This document shows positions 58,977 through 64,000 of a DNA stretch of 64,000 nt, in pieces. The DNA lies in the NCBI GenBank assembly GCA_030512295.1, contig JAULSR010000001.1, positions 6,223,001 through 6,287,000 on the forward strand, in the 5' to 3' direction. The stretch comes from Bombardia bombarda (lineage: Eukaryota > Ascomycota > Sordariomycetes > Sordariales > Lasiosphaeriaceae). Position numbers and translations under genes: made by a program. Numbering within the stretch: position 1 is the first letter of the stretch; every line of letters begins with the position of its first letter. Under the pieces are notes generated by a model. That model worked only from the letters and a program-made list of their open reading frames with translations. It was not told the origin of the DNA and searched no databases.

Positions 58977-61169
58977 CTACTTTCCAACACAAAACCTAAA
59001 TGAAATCTCATGTTAGTAAAATGAAACACCAAACAACAAAGAACAAAATAATAACTTACTTTTCAAAAATCACCCCCAAAACCTCCTCCACATCACCACC
59101 TTCCCCCCTCCCCGTAATAGCAGCCAGCCGATCCGCCGCAAGCCGCAAGTTCTCGGCAGCAATAACAATATCAACATCATCACCACCAGCCTCAGCCTCG
59201 TCCATAAAGGCCTCCAAATGTCGTCGGCACTGCACCAGCAGCTGGTTCTGTCTCTCGGTGACGCCAAGCAGATGCTGCATATCGCCAGGCAGCGATGTCA
59301 GATTGGCGAATGATTGGACCAGGCGGTCTGTTAGGGTCTGGATTCCACTTCCGCCGCCCCCTGTCCCTGTGTCATCGCCATCCCGTCTTTTTGTTAATCT
59401 TGTCAGCCCTACAGCACTAGCACTAACACCAGCACCAGCAGCAGCAACGTGAGACTTTCCCGCCACCGCCTCGGACGACGCCACCCTGCAGGATATAGTG
59501 AGCGGCGGCTGCTCCGCCACGTGGTCCATTAGGTTCTCGACCTTGCTTAGGACCGACGTGCAAAAGTGGTCGACTAGTTTGTTGAGGACGCGGGGTGACA
59601 CAGCGTCGCTTTTGTTGATCACGACGAGGCATTGCTGCGCAGCCGCTGCGAGGTCGAGGGTCGAGAGGTCGTAGTGCAGGTAATAATCATCGTGGCCGTG
59701 ACCGCTTTGGCCGAAGTCCTTGTCAGAACCGGTGAGGGCGGTGGCGGCTTGTGTCGGCTCGACGGAGGCCAGCACGATGACAACGTCCGAGTCGAGGGCC
59801 TTTTTGCGTGCGCGGCGGATGCCTTCTTGCTCGACTGCGCCGATGGGAGGCGACGACGGCGGGAAAAGCTCGGGATCGGCAAATTCCACTGGATGCTGCT
59901 GCTGCTGCTGCTGCTCACCGCTAGATGGCTGTGACTGTGACTGTTTCGGTGGAAATGATGATTGTGGGGAAGATGCTGATGACGGTGGTGGTGGTGGTAA
60001 CTGCAAAGATGATGACTGTGTCCGAATTCCTGCCGTGTCGGCAAACGAGCACAAATAGCCGCGTATATCCAGGCTGGCCTCGACAATGTCGCGCGTCGTG
60101 CCCGCCTCGGCCGACACGATGGAGGCCTCGCGGCCCACGATCTGGTTCATCAGCGAACTCTTGCCGACATTTGGAGGGCCTAGCAGGGCGATGCGGATGC
60201 CGTTGCGGAGGAGCTCGCTGCGCTGGCCGGCGGCCTCATGCACCGCGATGGAGCCGAGGATCTCGGCGACCTGGCGGGTGACATTGGCGAGCAGCTCGGC
60301 GGGCGACTCGTCAAAGTGCTGGTCCTCGGAGAAGTCGATGAGGGCCTCAATCTCGCCGCGCGCGAGCAGCAGCTGCTCGCGCCAGCTCTCGTAGGTGCGT
60401 CCGAGGATGCCCGAGTTGCCTCGCACGGCGGCGCGACGCTGCTGCTCTGTCTCGGCGGCGAGCGTATCGCTAAGGGACTCGACCTGGGCGAGATCGAGGC
60501 GGCGGTTGAGGAAGGCTCGGCGGGTGAACTCGCCTGGCTCAGCGTAGCGGATTGAGCGCGTCTGCATCATTGATGGTGGCGATAGGGCGCATTTTGGGAT
60601 GGCGGAGAGCACAGCCTTGACGGTGGCAGAACCGCCGTGGACGTGCAGTTCGAGCACGTCCTCGCCCGTTACTGTTTTTGGCCCGGGGAAGTAGAGGACC
60701 AGGGCGTCCGAGTCAACGATGTTTGCGAGCTGACCGGGTTCGGTCAGGGTCCTCACGCCGGCGTATCTAGCTTTTGGCGGAGGCTTTGATGGACATAGGC
60801 CATTGTAGACCTTTTTTATTGTATTAGCCAATGACCATCAATGGATTTAGAAAGCGATTTACTTACATCAAGACAGCCAGGTCCAGAAATGCGGATCACG
60901 GCTATTCCTGCTTTTCCCGAGCCTGAGGAAAGGGCGTAGATCGTTTCATTCTCGTGAGAGAGGTTGGGAAGTGAATGAGTTGATGATGGCTTGAAACCAG
61001 ACACGGCGTCAAAGGCTGACACCCTGCGGCCAACATCATGGAAGCTCTGGCGACCGAGGCATGGCCGAATTCGAATTCGGGACAAGCTGCTGCTGAACAG
61101 TCCCAATCCAGAATTTCCAAGTCGAACTTGTCGAGATATTGCCGCCCGGGTTAACGCATTGCGGGACAT
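58977..61169 (-). CDS. MSS1: Mitochondrial tRNA modification GTPase (MnmE/TrmE, Mss1)
   Basis: With Mto1/MnmG it makes the 5-(carboxymethyl)aminomethyl group (taurinomethyl in animals) on wobble U of mitochondrial tRNAs. Three exons: 61169-60867, 60810-59060 and 58995-58977; 690 aa. The start MSRNALTRAAISRQVRLGNS is Arg/Ser-rich, a mitochondrial presequence. The N-terminal tetrahydrofolate-binding domain is seen (ETIYALSSGSGKAGIAVIR, VTGEDVLELHVHGG, EPGEFTRRAFLN, RLDLAQVESLSDTLAAET). GTPase motifs: GPPNVGKSS (312), AGTTRDI, DTAG (359) and NKSD (500). A 19-nt last exon restores the family's C-terminal Cys motif: VIFEKFCVGK; without it the frame stops at VIFEK. A ~55-residue Pro/Ser/Gln-rich insertion (about 368-420) sits in the GTPase domain after DTAG. 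It is divergent from MAK16. Confidence 0.95.
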
Positions 61170-61632
61170 TGACCCAGGTCTGGATACATGAAGCTCCGTT
61201 CAATCCTTGTTGGTGAGAAACCCCATGAAAAACTTCCCGTTATGTAAAATGTACCAAGTAATGAGAGTTCATTTTCACCTGAGCTCCATTGGCTCCTAAT
61301 GAACCCTGGGGCCTGGGGCCTGGACAGCAACCCTGGAAACATCACAATCCGCCAAAGTGAGGTGATTGGCCAGCCCCACAGCACCCCACAAAGCGCCAAT
61401 GGGAAAGCTTTATCGGGACGCTTATCATTATCAGTGCAGCACGGGTCCCGCAGAAATTCTGGACGGGGACTAAATTTTTACCAGGCATTTGCATCATGCC
61501 TGCCTCTCTCGCTGCCTCTGTTTTTTTTTGGAACGAAGCCTGTTCTCACGACATCCAAAATCAACGACAACGCCGTGCAAGCAGCACCAATTCCGGTCTA
61601 CCTCGACGGTGACACCAAGAAAACCGCCCATC
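61170..61632. promoter_or_regulatory. Shared divergent promoter of MSS1 (-) and MAK16 (+)
   Basis: 463 bp. Three CCAAT boxes: ATTGG at 61288-61292 and 61365-61369 and CCAAT at 61396-61400. An AAATTTTT word (inverse RRPE-like core) is at 61472-61479. GATA-type words (cttatcattatc, about 61420-61431) are also present. Confidence 0.55.
61472..61479 (-). promoter_or_regulatory. RRPE-like AAAAATTT core upstream of MAK16
   Basis: Read on the minus strand this is AAAAATTT in the context ggtaaaaatttag, 154 bp before the MAK16 ATG; the same core occurs before LTV1/LSG1. Confidence 0.4.
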
Positions 61633-62974
61633 ATGTCTGACGAAATCGTCTGGCAGATTATTAACCGTAAGCTAATCTCGAATCCCTCTGGACGCGCAAG
61701 TCTGCTATGTCGCTTTTGCTGACCCCGCGTGCGCACCTACAGAACAGTTTTGTGCCTACAAGTTGAAGTAGGTCGAACCGCCAGACATTGCCTTGCAATC
61801 ATGTCATGTGAACGAATGAATGGATGCTAAACAATGCGTCCAGAACAACCAAGGGTCAGAACTTCTGCAGAAATGAGTACTCGGTATGTTGCTATTGCCC
61901 CGACTCGAATTCGCATTCAGCGCATGGTTCGTTGGCAAAGTCGCTAACAAGGAGGATATAGGTCAGCGGACTCTGCAATCGGCAGAGTTGCCCCCTAGCC
62001 AACAGTCGATACGCCACCGTCAGGACATCCTCCAAAGGCACCATCTATCTATATATCAAGACTGTACGTACAGCCCGCCTACCCACCTACACGAACCGGA
62101 AGTCGCATACAGAGATAGCCAGAGAGATAAGAGGCTCCCTACTTCAGGGACCTTGCATCCGTAACGCGTTACTGACACAGCCTTTGTACAGATTGAAAGA
62201 GCTCATATGCCGTCGAAATGGTGGGAGAAGATCAAGCTCTCGCAGAACTACGCGCAAGCCCTCGCACAGATAGAGGACAAGCTCCAGTACTTCCCCAAGT
62301 TCCTCCTCCACAAATGCAAGCAGCGCCTCACCCGACTGGTGCAAGTTGCGACCCGCATGCGCAGGATAGCCGCCGAGGAGGCGAGACTAGGCGAGAAGCT
62401 GGTCCCTAAGATGGCGCCCAAGATTAAGCACCGCGAGGAGGCACGAGAACGCAAGGCGCTCATGGCCGCCAAGCTGGAGAAGACGATCGAGAGAGAGCTT
62501 CTCGAGAGACTCAGGCAAGGCGCCTACGGCGAGCAGCCGCTCAACTGCAACGCCACCATCTGGAAGAAGGTGCTCAACGCGCTCGAGGCCGAGGGCGAGG
62601 GTCAGCGCGATAAGGATATGGACGGCGGTATCGAAGACGACGAGTACGAGGAGATGGAGTCGGAGGTCGAGCTCGAGGAGGAGAACGGCGAGGCCGAGGA
62701 GCTGGATGGAAATGTCGAGTATATCTCGGACTTTGACGAGAGCGACGACGACCTCGCCGACATGGAGGACTGGCTTGGCAGCGAGGCGGACGACGACGAT
62801 GATGACGATGACGATGATGACGATGAGGATAGCGAGGGAGACGATGACACCAAAAAAAAGACGGCGGCGGGCGACAAGCGGAAGAGAGGGAAGGTTACCA
62901 AGATGAAGTCTCGCAAGAGGAAGGAGGTCGAGGTCGAGGCAGAAACGGACAGGGCGAAGTTGCTTGCCTTCTAG
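61633..62974 (+). CDS. MAK16: Mak16, 60S ribosomal subunit biogenesis factor
   Basis: Nucleolar protein of early pre-60S particles, acting with Rpf1 and Nsa1/Rrp1. Five exons: 61633-61666, 61743-61767, 61844-61883, 61962-62063 and 62192-62974; 327 aa. The N-terminal L28e-like domain is spread over the first four small exons: MSDEIVWQIINQQFCAYKLK, TTKGQNFCRNEYS, VSGLCNRQSCPLANSRYATV and IYLYIKT, followed by IERAHMPSKWWEKIKLS in exon 5. The conserved cysteines (FC, NFC, LCNRQSC) are intact. Then come the basic RLTRLVQVATRMRRI block and a long acidic tail with a 12-Asp stretch. The last residues are lysine/arginine-rich (KRKRGKVTKMKSRKRK), a plausible nuclear/nucleolar signal. All exon joins close in phase, and exons of 25-40 nt mean that automated models may be wrong here. 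Confidence 0.95.
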
Positions 62975-63731
62975 AAGGCTACGGAGCGGGGGTTTGGAAC
63001 TTGGCGGGCTCGTTTATATACCACCACCTGTGGGCCTGTAGGTTTATTAGGCAGCTTCTGTCTAGGTTGTAATGAAGAAAAGCGGGACAGATTACATTGT
63101 ACTATGAGAGCGTCTACCTCTTTAGCATCGCCTTTTGATCTACCACGTAAACATAGTCCTCAATGCGTGGCTCGATGCGGTTTTCTTAAAGGGTAGTTCG
63201 TCAATGCCCAGCCAGGGGCGCCCCCATCCATCTCATGCCGGCATAAGTGGGGCAGTAGTGGCTCTGGGGGGCTGCTTGAAACAGCTCTTAGGCAGAGCTA
63301 ATGTAATGAATCTTGACACCTCCATCAACCAGACCCGACAGAACTAAAACCTCGTACGCTCGCATTTTCCCTTTCCTGCGACTCAACGCTTGCGAGGTAG
63401 CCAAGTTTTAGACTGTCGCAACGTCTGAACAATACGAACTCTACAATCGCACATTTAAACCAAGCGAAATCCCAATTTCAACCTTTCAACATCCACTGTC
63501 TGTCCTTCTGTCTGCCGTTAAATCGCCCCCCGCCGCCCCTGCCGACACATTCAGGTCCGGCGGCTGGTCACGAGAGGTCTTGGCAGCCTTTCATTCCCTT
63601 CCCATTTTCTCGCACCTACCTTACCTACCTACCGATTCCCATTATTGCCTACACAGCACACACGCATACGCGCACACACGCATACGCGCACACACACCTA
63701 CGCGAGAAAAGTAGAGGGCAAATCGCACATC
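62975..63731. promoter_or_regulatory. Region between MAK16 and MSO1
   Basis: 757 bp: MAK16 3' UTR, then the MSO1 promoter with a CT/CCTACC-rich leader. Directly before the ATG is a short tandem of ACACGCATACGCGCAC (about 63659-63695). No gene was recognised. Confidence 0.55.
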
Positions 63732-64000
63732 ATGGCCTCGTGGTACAAGGACCTCCTGACCAACGCCTCGACCAACATCACCAAGCTCCAGCGCACCTAC
63801 TTTGGCGGCGAGACGGACGGCGACACTGAGGACGACACGCACGTCTGCCGCGTCCTGCGCGGCTACTACACGGAAAAGGGCCAGCCCTTCCCCGGCTGGC
63901 TGCCGCCCGACCCCAGGGCGCCCCCGCCCGTGCAGCCCGTCTTTGCGCACCAGCAGTCGCAGGTCGGCAGCCGCTATGGCGGGCTCGTGTCGCAGCAGGG
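63732..64000 (+). CDS. MSO1: Mso1-type Sec1-binding secretory protein (5' part, cut by window end)
   Basis: Partial: the first 89 codons, running off the end without a stop or visible intron. Mso1 binds the SM protein Sec1 at exocytic SNARE complexes on the plasma membrane. The start MASWYKDLLTNASTNITKLQ followed by DGDTEDDTHVCRVLRGYYT and GQPFPGWLPPDP matches the conserved Sec1-binding N-terminal domain of fungal Mso1 proteins. The segment after it is Pro- and Gln-rich (APPPVQPVFAHQQSQ), consistent with the disordered remainder of the family. No 3' information is available here. Confidence 0.85.
   Translation, partial: MASWYKDLLTNASTNITKLQRTYFGGETDGDTEDDTHVCRVLRGYYTEKGQPFPGWLPPDPRAPPPVQPVFAHQQSQVGSRYGGLVSQQ

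Overview
The window is nuclear DNA of a filamentous ascomycete (Pezizomycotina), most likely a Sordariomycete. Evidence: many short introns (about 50-360 nt, mostly 55-150) with GTAAGT-type donors and CTAAC/CTGAC branch sites; C-ending codon bias in conserved genes; pyrimidine- or CAA-rich 5' leaders; and orthologues of ascomycete genes such as EIS1, MSO1, MKT1 and AZF1. Species cannot be named from sequence alone. Exon-intron models below were built by hand by matching reading frame, splice signals and family sequence; joined lengths agree with family sizes (actin is exactly 375 aa).

Layout. 1-10.5 kb is dense: actin (+), a mitochondrial C12orf65/Rso55-type release factor (-), a small serine palmitoyltransferase subunit (+), ELP2 (-) and URM1 (+). 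10.5-16 kb has a non-coding stretch and an AZF1-type C2H2 transcription factor (-). 15.7-30.3 kb is a large gene-poor region of ordinary base composition. 30.3-50.6 kb is dense again: LSG1 (-) and LTV1 (+) back to back, eisosome protein EIS1 (+), an Sfk1/FRAG1/DRAM six-TM protein (-), the TFIIH kinase KIN28/CDK7 (+), the F-box trafficking protein RCY1 (-) and MKT1 (-). 50.6-58.0 kb is a second gene-poor region. 58-64 kb holds a tiny unrecognised gene with a YGRSGYNK repeat, MSS1/MnmE (-), MAK16 (+) and the 5' part of MSO1 (+).

Functional themes. Translation dominates. ELP2 and URM1, representing the two arms of cytosolic wobble-uridine (mcm5s2U34) modification, are divergently transcribed from one 677-bp region, and MSS1 (mitochondrial wobble-uridine modification) lies in the same window. 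LSG1 (60S) and LTV1 (40S) also share a promoter region, and MAK16 (60S) is divergent from MSS1. The LSG1/LTV1 and MSS1/MAK16 intergenic regions each contain an AAAAATTT core resembling the yeast RRPE element. MSO1, RCY1, EIS1, SFK1 and the SPT subunit concern membranes and secretion.

I found no CRISPR, rRNA, tRNA, intact transposon or biosynthetic cluster. The least explained items are a diverged ~155-160 bp dispersed repeat with an internal G-run (two copies), a 26-G tract in a URM1 intron, an intron one base after the actin stop codon, alternative acceptors at the MKT1 N-terminus, and the small repeat protein.
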